The notes: a model not told the origin generated them from the letters alone. DNA of 64,000 nt from Phenylobacterium sp. (GCF_016793285.1 NZ_JAEUMO010000010.1:1-64000); one strand, 5' to 3'. Counted from the first letter of the stretch, positions 48,290 to 56,956 are shown. Made by a program: numbers and translations.

Positions 48290-49495
48290 CTAAAGCCCCA
48301 GCACCATCTTGGCGATGATGTTGCGCTGGATCTCGTTGGAGCCGCCGTAGATCGAGGTCTTGCGGCCGTTGAACATCTCGCCCGCCAGGCCGTCGGCGTA
48401 GTCGGGGCCCACGGTGGCGTTCGAGCCCGACAGGTCGCGCAGGAACGGCGCGCCGTAGTGGCCCACGGCCTCCAGGGCCAGCTCCTGCAGGCGCTGCTGG
48501 ATCTCGGTGCCCTTGATCTTGAGGATCGAGCTCTCCGGGCCGGGGCCCTTGCCGCTCGACTCGCCCGCCAGGGTGCGCAGTTCGGTGAACTCCAGCGCCG
48601 TCAGGTCGATCTCCAACTCGGCCACCTTGCGGCGGAAGAAGGAGTCGCTGAGCAGGGCGCTGCCCGTGTCCGACCGCTCGGTGTTGGCGATGGTCCGCAG
48701 CTTCTCGAGGTTGCGCTTCGAGCGCGCCACGCCGGCGATGCCGCTGCGCTCGTGCGCCAGCAGCGCCTTGGCGCAGGTCCAGCCCTGGTTCTCGTGGAAG
48801 ATGCGGTTCTCGACCGGCACCTTCACGTTGTCGAGGAAGACGTCGTTCACCTCGTGGCCGCCCTCGAGCGTGATGATCGGCCGGACCTCGATGCCCGGCG
48901 TCTTCATGTCGATCAGCAGGAACGAGATGCCCGACTGCGGCTTGGCGTCGGGATCGGTGCGGACCAGGAAGAAGCCCCAGTCGGCGTGCTGGCCCAGCGT
49001 CGTCCACGTCTTCTGGCCGTTGACGATGTAGTACTCCTTGCCGTCGTCGGCGGTGATCCGCTCGGCCTTGGTCTTCAGGCTGGCCAGGTCCGACCCGGCG
49101 CCCGGCTCGGAGTAGCCCTGACACCACCAGACGTCGCCGTTGTAGATGTCGGGCAGGAACGTCTTCTTCTGCTCGTCGGTGCCGAACGTGTAGATCACCG
49201 GCGCCAGCATCGACATGCCGAACGGCAGGATCGGCAGGCAGTCGGCGCGCGCGGTCTCTTCCGACCAGATGTACTTCTGCGTGGGCGTCCAGCCCGTGCC
49301 GCCCAGTTCCTTCGGCCAGCCCGGCGCGACCCAGCCCTTCTTGGCCAGGATCTTGTGCCACATCAGGTACTCGTCCTTGGTCAGCGGACGGCCCTCGTCC
49401 TGCGCCTTGCGCAGCGCAGCCGGGTAGTTCTCCTTGATGAAGGTCCGGACCTCTTCGCGGAAGGTGTTCTCTTCCGGGGTGAAATCGAGGTTCAT
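48290..49495 (-). CDS. Acyl-CoA dehydrogenase family protein, second of a pair
   Basis: 401 aa, full length. QGYSEPGAGSDLASL and VNGQKTWTT are the FAD/substrate-side signatures. Near the C-terminus the motif reads IYGGSNEIQRNIIAK, where the canonical catalytic Glu (YEG) is Gly. The catalytic base must be elsewhere or supplied by the partner encoded next (46628-47770). This gene is transcribed first; the partner follows after the repeat/DUF559 insertion. Confidence 0.92.
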   Translation of the reverse strand: MNLDFTPEENTFREEVRTFIKENYPAALRKAQDEGRPLTKDEYLMWHKILAKKGWVAPGWPKELGGTGWTPTQKYIWSEETARADCLPILPFGMSMLAPVIYTFGTDEQKKTFLPDIYNGDVWWCQGYSEPGAGSDLASLKTKAERITADDGKEYYIVNGQKTWTTLGQHADWGFFLVRTDPDAKPQSGISFLLIDMKTPGIEVRPIITLEGGHEVNDVFLDNVKVPVENRIFHENQGWTCAKALLAHERSGIAGVARSKRNLEKLRTIANTERSDTGSALLSDSFFRRKVAELEIDLTALEFTELRTLAGESSGKGPGPESSILKIKGTEIQQRLQELALEAVGHYGAPFLRDLSGSNATVGPDYADGLAGEMFNGRKTSIYGGSNEIQRNIIAKMVLGL

Positions 49496-49629
49496 GGCCG
49501 TCCTCCGTCAGGGCGTGCAGCTTACGCCGTATCGGACCGACCCTATACGCAAGGCAGTGGCGCTGCGAAAGATGACGCTTGCGTCAACGTCAGCGGAAGC
49601 CGGGTTTCCCAGACGCCCGCGCGCTGGAG

Positions 49630-50004
49630 TCAGCGGCGCGGCAAGCGGAATCGAATGGGAATTCGCACCACGCCGCCGTCGACCTTCTGACCATCCTTGT
49701 CCAACGGATGCATCCGGAAGAGCACGGACATCCGAACCGCCGCTTCGCCGAAGCCCACACCGACTGGCGCCTCGGAAAGCACCTGGCAGTCATGAAGCAT
49801 GCCGCCGGCGTCGACGACGCAGGCGATCGTCGCCGACCCTTCTATTCCGCGTCTCTGCGCGGCGGCCGGGTAGAAGCGAAGCGGACTGCCGCCCCGCTCG
49901 ACCCGGCGCCAGTCCGGGTTGGCGATCTCACGGCCTGCCGACGAGGCGGTAGCCTCGACGGGCGCCACGGCCTGCAGCATCGCGGCGAGCGCCAACGCGA
50001 CCAT
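49630..50004 (-). CDS. Secreted TonB C-terminal-domain protein, single domain
   Basis: 124 aa. A short hydrophobic N-terminus (MVALALAAMLQAVAPVEA) acts as signal peptide. The rest is one TonB-C-like domain: YPAAAQRRGIEGSATIACVVDAGG, then GFGEAAVRMSVLFRMHPLDKDG. It lacks the inner-membrane anchor with a Pro-rich spacer of a working TonB, so it is unlikely to transduce energy. Third gene of a row of three related genes. Confidence 0.75.
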   Translation of the reverse strand: MVALALAAMLQAVAPVEATASSAGREIANPDWRRVERGGSPLRFYPAAAQRRGIEGSATIACVVDAGGMLHDCQVLSEAPVGVGFGEAAVRMSVLFRMHPLDKDGQKVDGGVVRIPIRFRLPRR

Positions 50005-50020
50005 GGCCTCGCGTCCTCCC

Positions 50021-50959
50021 TCAGTTCCCCGTCCCGCGCGTCGGCGGCGGGGCGGAGGAGAAGCGGATCGGGATGCGCACCTTGCGGCCGGCCACCTTCA
50101 GGCCGAAGGCGTCGGCCTCGTCGGCGCGGAACTTCGGCATCAGCGTCAGCGCCGCCGCACCGAAGCCCCGGCCGGCGGGATCCTCGCTGAGCACCGTGCA
50201 GGCGCCGAGCGGCCCGCGGCCCTCCATCTGGCATTCGACGACCACGTTGCCCACCTCGCCGCTCTTCTTCGCGGCCGGCGGGTAGGCGCGGTAGACGTCC
50301 TGGATCGTCGGGCGGTCGTGCCAGATCGGCCGCGTCACCACGTCGGGCGACGCCATGGCGCCGGACGCATCGGTGAAGACGAGCGGAAGCACGATCCGGC
50401 CTTGCCGGCGCGCGGTCGGCAACGGCGGCAGGGTGACGTCCTCGGCGAGCTTCAGCGCCACCTCCTGCGCCTTCGCCGTGCTCGCGCCGCGCGCGAAGCA
50501 GTTGTCGAGGTGCAGGTCCCTGTAGCGGCAGTCCAGCTCCACGATCTCGGCCTTCACCTCGGGACTCCGCGCGGCGACCGGCGTGGCGCGGAGGTTGGCC
50601 GGTATGATGAACATGATCGGGATCCGAACGACGCCGCCCGCCACCGGGCGACCGTCCTTCGTGAGCGGCCGCATGCGGAACACGTCGGCCATGGCGAGGG
50701 CCGCCTCCTCGAAGCCCGCGCCTTCCGGATTGGCCGAGGTCGCGCGGCACCCGGTAAGCCGCCCATCGACGGCCACGTCGCAGGAGATCGTGGCGCGCCC
50801 GGCCAGGTCGTCCTTCAACGCGGCCTTGGGATAGAGCCGGCCGACGTCCTGGCCGCTCGGACGGCGCTGCCAGTCCGGGTTGGTGATGATCGACGGCGCG
50901 GCCGGGGCGGCGGGCGCCGTGGCCTGCATCAGGGCGGCCGCAAGGACGGAACTCAACAT
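50021..50959 (-). CDS. Secreted protein with two TonB C-terminal-like domains
   Basis: 312 aa. Signal peptide (MLSSVLAAALMQATAPAAPAA, ~1-21). Two TonB-C-like units: the first around LYPKAALKDDLAGRATISCDV, the second around AYPPAAKKSGEVGNVVVECQM; each has a C-x(n)-C pair and a GFxxAAL helix. The repeat arises from internal duplication. Periplasmic; function not known. The downstream neighbour starts 17 bases after its stop. Confidence 0.75.
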   Translation of the reverse strand: MLSSVLAAALMQATAPAAPAAPSIITNPDWQRRPSGQDVGRLYPKAALKDDLAGRATISCDVAVDGRLTGCRATSANPEGAGFEEAALAMADVFRMRPLTKDGRPVAGGVVRIPIMFIIPANLRATPVAARSPEVKAEIVELDCRYRDLHLDNCFARGASTAKAQEVALKLAEDVTLPPLPTARRQGRIVLPLVFTDASGAMASPDVVTRPIWHDRPTIQDVYRAYPPAAKKSGEVGNVVVECQMEGRGPLGACTVLSEDPAGRGFGAAALTLMPKFRADEADAFGLKVAGRKVRIPIRFSSAPPPTRGTGN

Positions 50960-50968
50960 GACCCTGCC

Positions 50969-51565
50969 CTATCTGTTCGCGCGGAGCTCGACGACCATCA
51001 GCACCCGCGTGCCGGCCTTGATGTTGGCGGGGGCCTTGGCGCGCAGCGCCACCGGGCCGGCGACGGCGAACAGGTTGGTGCCCGCCGGCCGCGCGTCGAC
51101 CACCACGCAGTTGTCGAGCGCGCGGTCCTCGCGGACGCGGCAGTTGAACGCGACGTTCCCGACGCGGCCTTCGTCGTCGTACATCACGGCGGTCTCGAGC
51201 TTGGCCCTGGTGGGGTTCAGCCAGCGGATCGGGAAGCGGACGTTGCGGCCCACCGTGCTGGCGCCCGACGGGCTCCTGAGCGGCAACTGGAACTTGTCGG
51301 CCACCGCCAGCCCCGCCGCGCCGAAGCCCGGGGCCGTCTCGTTGATGGTCACGCAGTCGCCGAGCGCGCCCGTGGCGCCCACGGTGCATTCGATGGTGGC
51401 CGAGCCGGCGAAATTGGCGGCCAGCGCCTCGGGCGGGTAGGCCTTGGTCATGTCCTCGGCCGTGGGCGTCCGGCTCCAGGGCGGCAGGTCGGCCGTGGAC
51501 GGCGCCGGGCGCTGGGCCGCAGCGGCGCCTTGCAGGAACAGGACCGCGACAAGGGCTGCGCTCAT
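50969..51565 (-). CDS. Secreted TonB C-terminal-domain-like protein
   Basis: 198 aa from ATG 51565 (signal peptide MSAALVAVLFLQGAAAAQ). One TonB-C-like unit (AYPPEALAANFAGSATIECTV, GFGAAGLAVADKFQLPL) is followed by a second, degraded one with Cys at VAFNCRVREDRALDNCVV. The frame upstream to 51673 is antisense to the next gene's start region. It heads the three-gene row with the same strand and short gaps. Confidence 0.72.
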   Translation of the reverse strand: MSAALVAVLFLQGAAAAQRPAPSTADLPPWSRTPTAEDMTKAYPPEALAANFAGSATIECTVGATGALGDCVTINETAPGFGAAGLAVADKFQLPLRSPSGASTVGRNVRFPIRWLNPTRAKLETAVMYDDEGRVGNVAFNCRVREDRALDNCVVVDARPAGTNLFAVAGPVALRAKAPANIKAGTRVLMVVELRANR

Positions 51566-51684
51566 CGTTCTCCCCCGGATGACAAACCAGCGCCCGGGAA
51601 ACTGAACCCTGAGGATGGGAGTTGGCAACCTTGCCCCCGTTTTCATTGCCTCTGCGGCCCCGAGCCGCCACAACCCCCGCTTCC

Positions 51685-52425
51685 ATGCCCCGTATCGTGA
51701 CCTACAACGTCCACCGCTGCGTCGGAAACGACCGCCGCCTCGACGTGGGCCGCGTCGCCGCCGTGCTGGCGGCGCTCGACCCCGACATCGTGGCGCTGCA
51801 GGAGCTGGACGTGGGCCGCCGCCGCACGGGCGGCGTCGACCAAGCGCACGAGATCGCGCGGCGCCTGGACATGGCCCACCACTTCCACCCCGCGATGCAG
51901 GTGGAGGAGGAACGCTATGGCGACGCCATCCTCACGGGCCTGCCCGAGCGGCTGGTGAAGGCCGCCGCCCTGCCCGGCTACGATCGCATCCGCGGGCTGG
52001 AGCCGCGCGGGGCGCTGTGGATCGAGGTGGAGGTCGCGGGGCGGCCGCTGCAGATCGTCAACACCCACCTGGGCCTCGTCCCGCGCGAGCAGCAGATCCA
52101 GGCGGCGCACCTGGCGGGCCCCGAGTGGCTGGAGCACCCCGAGTGCCGGGGGCCGGCGATCCTGCTGGGCGACTTCAACGCCACCGCGAGCTCCCTCGTC
52201 TACCGCACCCTGACCCGGCGCCTGCGGCCGGCCCGCACGCTCGCGCGGCGCCGACAGCCGACGTCGACCTTCCCCTCGCCGCTGCCGGTGCTGCGCATCG
52301 ACCACCACTTCGTGAGCCCCGGCATCCGGGTGGACGACGTCTTCGCGCCCTTCGACCCGCTGAGCCGTGTGGCCTCCGACCACCTGCCCCTGGTGATGGA
52401 CTTCGACCTCGCGCCCTCGGGCTGA
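51685..52425 (+). CDS. Endonuclease/exonuclease/phosphatase (EEP) family protein
   Basis: 246 aa from MPRIVTYNVHRC; an in-frame ATG lies 63 bases upstream. Catalytic motifs: TYNVH (Asn8), ALQELD (Glu), NTHLG, LLGDFNAT and SDHLPLV. The family hydrolyses phosphodiesters or phosphomonoesters in DNA, lipids or inositides; no signal peptide is clear. It converges on a phospholipase D gene with 17 bases between, a pairing seen in other genomes, which suggests lipid-related chemistry. Confidence 0.88.
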   Translation: MPRIVTYNVHRCVGNDRRLDVGRVAAVLAALDPDIVALQELDVGRRRTGGVDQAHEIARRLDMAHHFHPAMQVEEERYGDAILTGLPERLVKAAALPGYDRIRGLEPRGALWIEVEVAGRPLQIVNTHLGLVPREQQIQAAHLAGPEWLEHPECRGPAILLGDFNATASSLVYRTLTRRLRPARTLARRRQPTSTFPSPLPVLRIDHHFVSPGIRVDDVFAPFDPLSRVASDHLPLVMDFDLAPSG

Positions 52426-52442
52426 GCGCCGAAGGCTCTGGT

Positions 52443-53897
52443 CTAGCGTGGCCGCGTGGTGAGTTCGCGCGCCTGGCCGAACAGGCGGTCGCGCCGGCGG
52501 AACGGCCGCCAGGCGTCGCTGGGGTCGGACGGGTCGCCCAGGTGCAGGTTGGCGAAGAACTCCTGCATCGCGCTGCCGCGCCGGGGATCCACGGGCTTGA
52601 GGCGGCCGCCGCGGTTGAGGTGGTCGATGGCGGCGCAGAGCCCGCCGCGTTCCCGGCGCGTCTTGGAGACCATGTCGCCGGTCACGCCCATGAAATGGCC
52701 CACGAGCCGGTCGCGGAAGGCGCCGACCGCCAGGCGCGCCTCGTCCTCGTCGGCCTCGACGGCGAGCTCCAGTTCGCTGTCGTAGCCGATCGAGCGGTTG
52801 TTCAGGTTGGCCGAGCCGATCCGCACGATCCGATCGTCGAAGATGCTGGTCTTGGAGTGGACGATGATCTTCGAGCCGGCCGGCGTCGTCGGGTAGAGCG
52901 CACGGAAGCGGCCGAACACGTCGGCCACCCGCAGCCGCCACACCATCGCGCCCCGGGCGTGGTCCATGGTGAGCCGGTCGAACCAGCTCGGCGACTGGCC
53001 GGTGGCGACGAGCACGATGTCGGGGCCGTCCGGATCGCCCAGCCGCCGCGCCAGCGCCTCGGTGACGACCGGCGACGTGAAGTACTGGTTCTCCAGGTAG
53101 ATGGTCTCCTTCGCCTCGGCGATGCAGCGCAGGGCCAGCCGGCCGATCTCCTCGATCCGCCCTTCGCCGCCCCAGGCCGGGCGGGTGCGCGCGATCGACA
53201 CCTGCGGGTGCAGGAGCGACGGCGGCACGCGGTCGGGCCAGGGGTCGCCGCCGGCGTCCTCGGGCGGCGCCAGGACCTCGTCCACGCCGAAGCGCCACCG
53301 CTCGCGGAAGTGGTCGCCCAGCGCGCGCGCCGCGGCGCCGTCGACCATCATCATCACCTCGTGCCGCGGCGCGTGGCACTCCTGGTCGGGCATGATGCGC
53401 CGCATGTCCTGCTCGAGATGGCCGGGCGTGTCCCAGCGGTCGACGGCGATGTCGCCGCCGCCCACGAACGCCAGCCGGTCGTCGATGATGACCGCCTTCT
53501 GGTGGTGGCAGGCGCCCAGGGGGATCTGGTCGTCCAGGCGGAACTTGACGGGCGTGTTCCGGAACCACTTGCGCGCCTTGTGCGGGAAGAACTCCTGCGT
53601 CGCGCTGATGGGCAGCGCCGACTTCCAGATCAGCAGGCGCACATCCACTTCCGGTCGCTCGCACGCGATCCGCAGGAGCACCCGGCCCACCTCGTCCGCG
53701 TCGGCCGGGCCGTCGCGGCCGTCGGGCGTCAGGCGCGTGCGCGGGTCGAAGCCCCAGCCCAGGATCAGGATCGAGCGCCGCGCCTTCTGCAACGCCTCGG
53801 CGAGCGCGGTGAAATAGGCCTCGGTGTCGATCAGGAAGGCCGCGCGGTCGGCCCGCTCGGTCCGCCAGCAGGTCTCGCCGGGGATCAGCAGCGACAT
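52443..53897 (-). CDS. Phospholipase D / cardiolipin synthase-like protein
   Basis: 484 aa from MSLLIPGETCWR at 53897. Two HKD catalytic motifs: HHQKAVIIDD with GGGD following, and HSKTSIFDD followed by GSANLNNRSIGYDSE. No membrane span is evident. The enzymes hydrolyse or transphosphatidylate phospholipids; a role in envelope lipid turnover is inferred. Convergent with the EEP gene. Confidence 0.9.
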   Translation of the reverse strand: MSLLIPGETCWRTERADRAAFLIDTEAYFTALAEALQKARRSILILGWGFDPRTRLTPDGRDGPADADEVGRVLLRIACERPEVDVRLLIWKSALPISATQEFFPHKARKWFRNTPVKFRLDDQIPLGACHHQKAVIIDDRLAFVGGGDIAVDRWDTPGHLEQDMRRIMPDQECHAPRHEVMMMVDGAAARALGDHFRERWRFGVDEVLAPPEDAGGDPWPDRVPPSLLHPQVSIARTRPAWGGEGRIEEIGRLALRCIAEAKETIYLENQYFTSPVVTEALARRLGDPDGPDIVLVATGQSPSWFDRLTMDHARGAMVWRLRVADVFGRFRALYPTTPAGSKIIVHSKTSIFDDRIVRIGSANLNNRSIGYDSELELAVEADEDEARLAVGAFRDRLVGHFMGVTGDMVSKTRRERGGLCAAIDHLNRGGRLKPVDPRRGSAMQEFFANLHLGDPSDPSDAWRPFRRRDRLFGQARELTTRPR

Positions 53898-53970
53898 CGA
53901 CAACGCCCCTCGCCTGCGGCCGCGCACACGCCGCTTCGCATCAAAGCCTATGGCCGAGCTTGGTTCCTGG

Positions 53971-54006
53971 CAAAAAAAGAAGCGCGCCGCTCGGGGAGCG
54001 GCGCGC
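53971..54006 (-). terminator. Strong intrinsic terminator
   Basis: On the minus strand a ten-base GC stem (GCGCGCCGCT with AGCGGCGCGC) closes a five-base loop and is followed by TTCTTTTTTTG. It ends the small secreted-protein transcript from 54399 and separates it from the phospholipase D gene. Confidence 0.88.
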
Positions 54007-54063
54007 CGGCGGACGAGAGCCGGTCAGTTGGGCTTGGGACTCGATGCGGGGTGTCTCGGGGAC

Positions 54064-54399
54064 CTACTGCTTGGCCATCGCGGACGCGCCGCCCATGTAG
54101 GCCTGGCACGGGCCGGCCAGTTCGGCGGTCAGGCGCTCCTTGCGGTCGGCGCTGCGGCCTTCCTTCCTCGCCTTGGCGAACTCTTCCGAGGCACGTTCCG
54201 AGATGTAGGCGGCGCGCGTTCCGCGCTCGGCCTTGATGAAGCTGTCCAGGCTGGCCGGGTCGACGACGCCGGTGATCGACGTGGCCAGGCCCTTGCAACG
54301 GTTGGCCTTGAGGAAATCCACGTCGGTGACGCGGTCGCCGGCGACGGCCGAACCGGCGGTCAGCGCGGCGGCGGCAAGTGCGAAGGCTGCGAACTTCAT
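54064..54399 (-). CDS. Small secreted protein of unknown function
   Basis: 111 aa from MKFAAFALAAAALTAG (signal peptide to about residue 21, AVAG). The mature part has two Cys (NRCKGL and GPCQAY) that may form a disulfide, and a Lys/Glu-rich helix. No family is recognised. It has its own terminator and an AT-rich promoter region upstream, so it is a monocistronic, possibly highly expressed gene. Confidence 0.75.
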   Translation of the reverse strand: MKFAAFALAAAALTAGSAVAGDRVTDVDFLKANRCKGLATSITGVVDPASLDSFIKAERGTRAAYISERASEEFAKARKEGRSADRKERLTAELAGPCQAYMGGASAMAKQ

Positions 54400-54563
54400 A
54401 AGCGTTCTCCCTGGAAATCTGAACGAAGACTGCACGCGGCCTCGCCTCATCTCAAATGAACAAGCTGCAATAATCAGTATTCGCGCATTAATATTAAGTC
54501 ATGATACATAGTTGTTACGTCGAAGCATAAACGACTTGTAATGATGCGGTCACATCGTGTCAG
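54400..54563. promoter_or_regulatory. AT-rich divergent promoter region
   Basis: This 164-base gap is far more AT-rich than its surroundings (for example ATTAATATTAAGTCATGATA) and lies between divergent genes, so it must hold promoters for both. I cannot fix -35/-10 elements with confidence. Confidence 0.5.
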
Positions 54564-55001
54564 ATGGTTGCTATGCTGAAGCTGGAACCGAAACTCGACG
54601 TGGACGGCGTGAACGCGCTCCTGCGCCGGGCCTTCCCTGACGCCGACCCTGCCCTGATGGCGAGGGTGACCGAGATCGAGCCCGGGCGGCTGCACATGAT
54701 CTCGCCCTATCGCGAGGGAATCCTGCGGCCCGGCGGCGTGATCTCCGGCCCGACGCTGATGGGCGTGGCCGACAACGCCGCCTACGCGATCACGCTCGCC
54801 CACATCGGCCCGCAGTTGATGGCCGTGACCTCGCACCTGACGATGAGCTTCCTGCGCGGCGCCCAGCCGGGCGACATCCACGCCGAGTGCGAGTTGCTGC
54901 GCCTCGGCCGCCGCCTCGCGGTCTGCGACGTGCGGATGTGGAGCGAGAACCCCGACCGGCTAGCGGCCCAGGCCAACGTCACCTACGCGATCCCGGGATG
55001 A
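54564..55001 (+). CDS. PaaI/hotdog-fold thioesterase
   Basis: 145 aa; a second ATG three codons later is also possible. Hotdog motif GGVISGPTLMGVADNAAYAITLA with the catalytic Asp in the helix, then TSHLTMSFLRGAQPGD. It likely hydrolyses acyl-CoA. It overlaps the DUF1289 start by four bases. Confidence 0.88.
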   Translation: MVAMLKLEPKLDVDGVNALLRRAFPDADPALMARVTEIEPGRLHMISPYREGILRPGGVISGPTLMGVADNAAYAITLAHIGPQLMAVTSHLTMSFLRGAQPGDIHAECELLRLGRRLAVCDVRMWSENPDRLAAQANVTYAIPG

Positions 55002-55216
55002 GCGGCGTGAGCGCCGCGCCGCCCGCCCCGATCAAGACCCCCTGCATCAAGGTCTGCGTGGTCGACGGCGAAAGCGGCCTCTGCCTCGGCTGCTACCGCA
55101 AGCTCGCCGAGGTGGCGCAGTGGACGCGGTTCACCGACGCCGAGCGCGAAGCGATCCTCGAGGACCTGCCCGGCCGCCGCGGCCTGATCCGCCCCGAGAA
55201 GCTCGGCCTCTTCTGA
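54998..55216 (+). CDS. DUF1289 small Cys-rich protein
   Basis: 72 aa. The four-Cys pattern TPCIKVCVVDGESGLCLGC followed by W-(S/T)-R-F-(T/S) is the DUF1289 signature, a likely metal or Fe-S binding module of unknown function. It is coupled to the thioesterase gene by an ATGA overlap. Confidence 0.9.
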   Translation: MSGVSAAPPAPIKTPCIKVCVVDGESGLCLGCYRKLAEVAQWTRFTDAEREAILEDLPGRRGLIRPEKLGLF

Positions 55217-55326
55217 GCCACACGGTTAAGCACCGGGAAACCCTGTCGATTCACGGGTTTCCAACGCTGAGCGGGTAACCATCGCCGCACAAGACAGGCC
55301 AGAACGGCCGCTTACCAGGTGATGTT

Positions 55327-55836
55327 GTGGTGTCTTCTCTCGGCAGGCTCACGCTTGTCGCGGCCCTGTCCGCCGCCGCCAGCGCGGGCGCGATGGCCGC
55401 CATCGATCCGCAGCCGCTGCGCATGGCGCGGCTGGAAGCCGCCGGCTTCGCGGCCGGCCCGCCCAGGCCGGGCTCGGGCGCGGTGGCCAAGGGCTCGGAC
55501 GGCCACTTCTGGGCCGACGCCGAGGTCAACGGCAAGCCGGTGCGCTTCCTGGTCGACACCGGCGCGACGGCCGTGGCGCTGACCCCCGAGGATGCGCGGC
55601 GCCTCGGCATCAGGACCGCAGAGCTGAAGCGCGGCTTCGACGTCACCACCGCCGGCGGCTCGATGCGCGCCTCGGCGGTCACGCTCGCGTCCGTGTCGGT
55701 GAACGGGGCGCGGCTGGAGAACGTGCAGGCCCTGGTCGTCGATGACGGGCTGGACGTCTCGCTGCTGGGGATGAGCTACCTGGGCCGCCTCACCCGCTTC
55801 GAGGCCACGCGCGACACGCTGCGCTTCGAGCCCTGA
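55327..55836 (+). CDS. Retropepsin-like aspartic protease (clan AA, TIGR02281 type)
   Basis: 169 aa from GTG 55327. N-terminal signal/anchor (LTLVAALSAAASAGAMA), then FLVDTGATAVALTPEDA with the single catalytic Asp; such proteins dimerise to form the active site. LLGMSYLGRL near the end is the conserved hydrophobic flap partner. Periplasmic or membrane-anchored. Confidence 0.85.
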   Translation: MVSSLGRLTLVAALSAAASAGAMAAIDPQPLRMARLEAAGFAAGPPRPGSGAVAKGSDGHFWADAEVNGKPVRFLVDTGATAVALTPEDARRLGIRTAELKRGFDVTTAGGSMRASAVTLASVSVNGARLENVQALVVDDGLDVSLLGMSYLGRLTRFEATRDTLRFEP

Positions 55837-55855
55837 GGTCCGCGCCAGATTCCCG

Positions 55856-55883
55856 CTCGTCCCGGCGAACGCCGGGACCCGGA
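55856..55883. repeat. Short palindromic intergenic repeat
   Basis: CGTCCCGGCGAACGCCGGGACCC forms a seven-base hairpin (CCCGGCG with CGCCGGG). It belongs to the same family as 11391-11420 and sits between convergent genes, where it may also end transcription. Confidence 0.65.
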
Positions 55884-55936
55884 CGGCATGACTCAGAGGC
55901 GGGCTCCACGAGTTCCGGGCCCAGCCGCTCGCCTCT

Positions 55937-56956
55937 TCAGACCGAAAGGGCGGTCGCCGGCACCGGCGTCCGCTTGCGGCTGTCGCCCTCGCGGACGACC
56001 GCCAGCGCCTCGTCGATCACCTCCAGGCCCGCCCCCGCCTTCACGCCCTCCACCGTGAGGATGCGGCGCCAGGTCCGCGCCCCCGGGCGGCCGTGGAACA
56101 GCCCCAGCATGTGCCGGGTCATCGCGGCGAGGTGCGTGCCGCGGGCCAGCTCCGAGGCCACGTAGCCGCGGTAGGCCTCGACGGCCGCGAACGGGTCGCC
56201 CGCGCCGCCCTCGCCGAAGATGCGGCTGTCGACCTCCGCCAGGATGGCCGGCGTGTGATAGGCGGCGCGGCCCAGCATCACGCCGTCGACGTGCTGCAGG
56301 TGCGCCTGCGCCTCGTCCAGCGAGCCCACGCCGCCGTTGATGACGATCGTCAGGTCCGGCCGCTCCCGCTTCAGCCGCCACACCAGCGGATAGTTCAGCG
56401 GCGGCACGTCGCGGTTCTCCTTCGGCGACAGCCCCTTCAGCAGCGCCTTGCGGGCATGCACGACGAAGAGGCCGACGCCGGCCTGCGCGCAGAGCTCCAC
56501 CAGGCGGAACAGGCTCTCCTCGGGATCCTGCTCGTCCACGCCGATCCGGCACTTCACCGTCACCGGGACCTTCACCGCCGCCCCCATGGCCGCCATGCAC
56601 TCGGCCACCAGCTGCGGCTCGCGCATCAGGCAGGCGCCGAACCGGCCCGACTGCACCCGGTCGGACGGGCAGCCGACGTTGAGGTTGATCTCGTCGTAGC
56701 CCTCGGCCTCGCCGATCCGCGCCGCCTCGGCCAGGTCCGCCGGCTCCGATCCGCCCAGTTGCAGCGCCACCGGATGCTCCTGCGGCGAGAACGCGAGCAA
56801 CCGCGCACGGTCCCCGTGCAGCACCGCCCCCGTCGTCAGCATCTCCGTATAGAGCAGCGCCCGCGCCGACAGCGCCCGATGCAGGACCCGGCAATGCCGG
56901 TCCGTCCAGTCCATCATAGGGGCAATAGAAAATCTATGGTGTTGATTTTCTGGCAT
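55937..56956 (-). CDS. dusA: tRNA-dihydrouridine synthase A
   Basis: 339 aa from ATG 56956 (a TTG six codons upstream is also open). It reduces uridines in the tRNA D-loop using FMN. FSIAPMMDWTDRHCR, NLNVGCPSDRVQSGRFGACLM (catalytic Cys), VVHARKA and INGGVGS are diagnostic of DusA. Its 5' end adjoins an integrase gene; dusA is a known integration target, and the first codons may be supplied by the element, which restores the reading frame. Confidence 0.95.
   Translation of the reverse strand: MPENQHHRFSIAPMMDWTDRHCRVLHRALSARALLYTEMLTTGAVLHGDRARLLAFSPQEHPVALQLGGSEPADLAEAARIGEAEGYDEINLNVGCPSDRVQSGRFGACLMREPQLVAECMAAMGAAVKVPVTVKCRIGVDEQDPEESLFRLVELCAQAGVGLFVVHARKALLKGLSPKENRDVPPLNYPLVWRLKRERPDLTIVINGGVGSLDEAQAHLQHVDGVMLGRAAYHTPAILAEVDSRIFGEGGAGDPFAAVEAYRGYVASELARGTHLAAMTRHMLGLFHGRPGARTWRRILTVEGVKAGAGLEVIDEALAVVREGDSRKRTPVPATALSV
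56927..56951. other. Candidate attachment site (attL/attR core) in the dusA 5' end
   Basis: AGAAAATC (56927-56934) and GATTTTCT (56944-56951) form a perfect inverted repeat around a nine-base spacer at codons 2-10 of dusA, 120 bases from the integrase start. This fits paired core sites for a tyrosine recombinase. The true crossover point cannot be known without the other junction. Confidence 0.4.

Noticed and set aside
46412..49690. A 1092-residue open frame on the plus strand
   Set aside because: It crosses a perfect palindrome, the DUF559 cassette and two well-supported genes on the other strand; composition is shadow-like.
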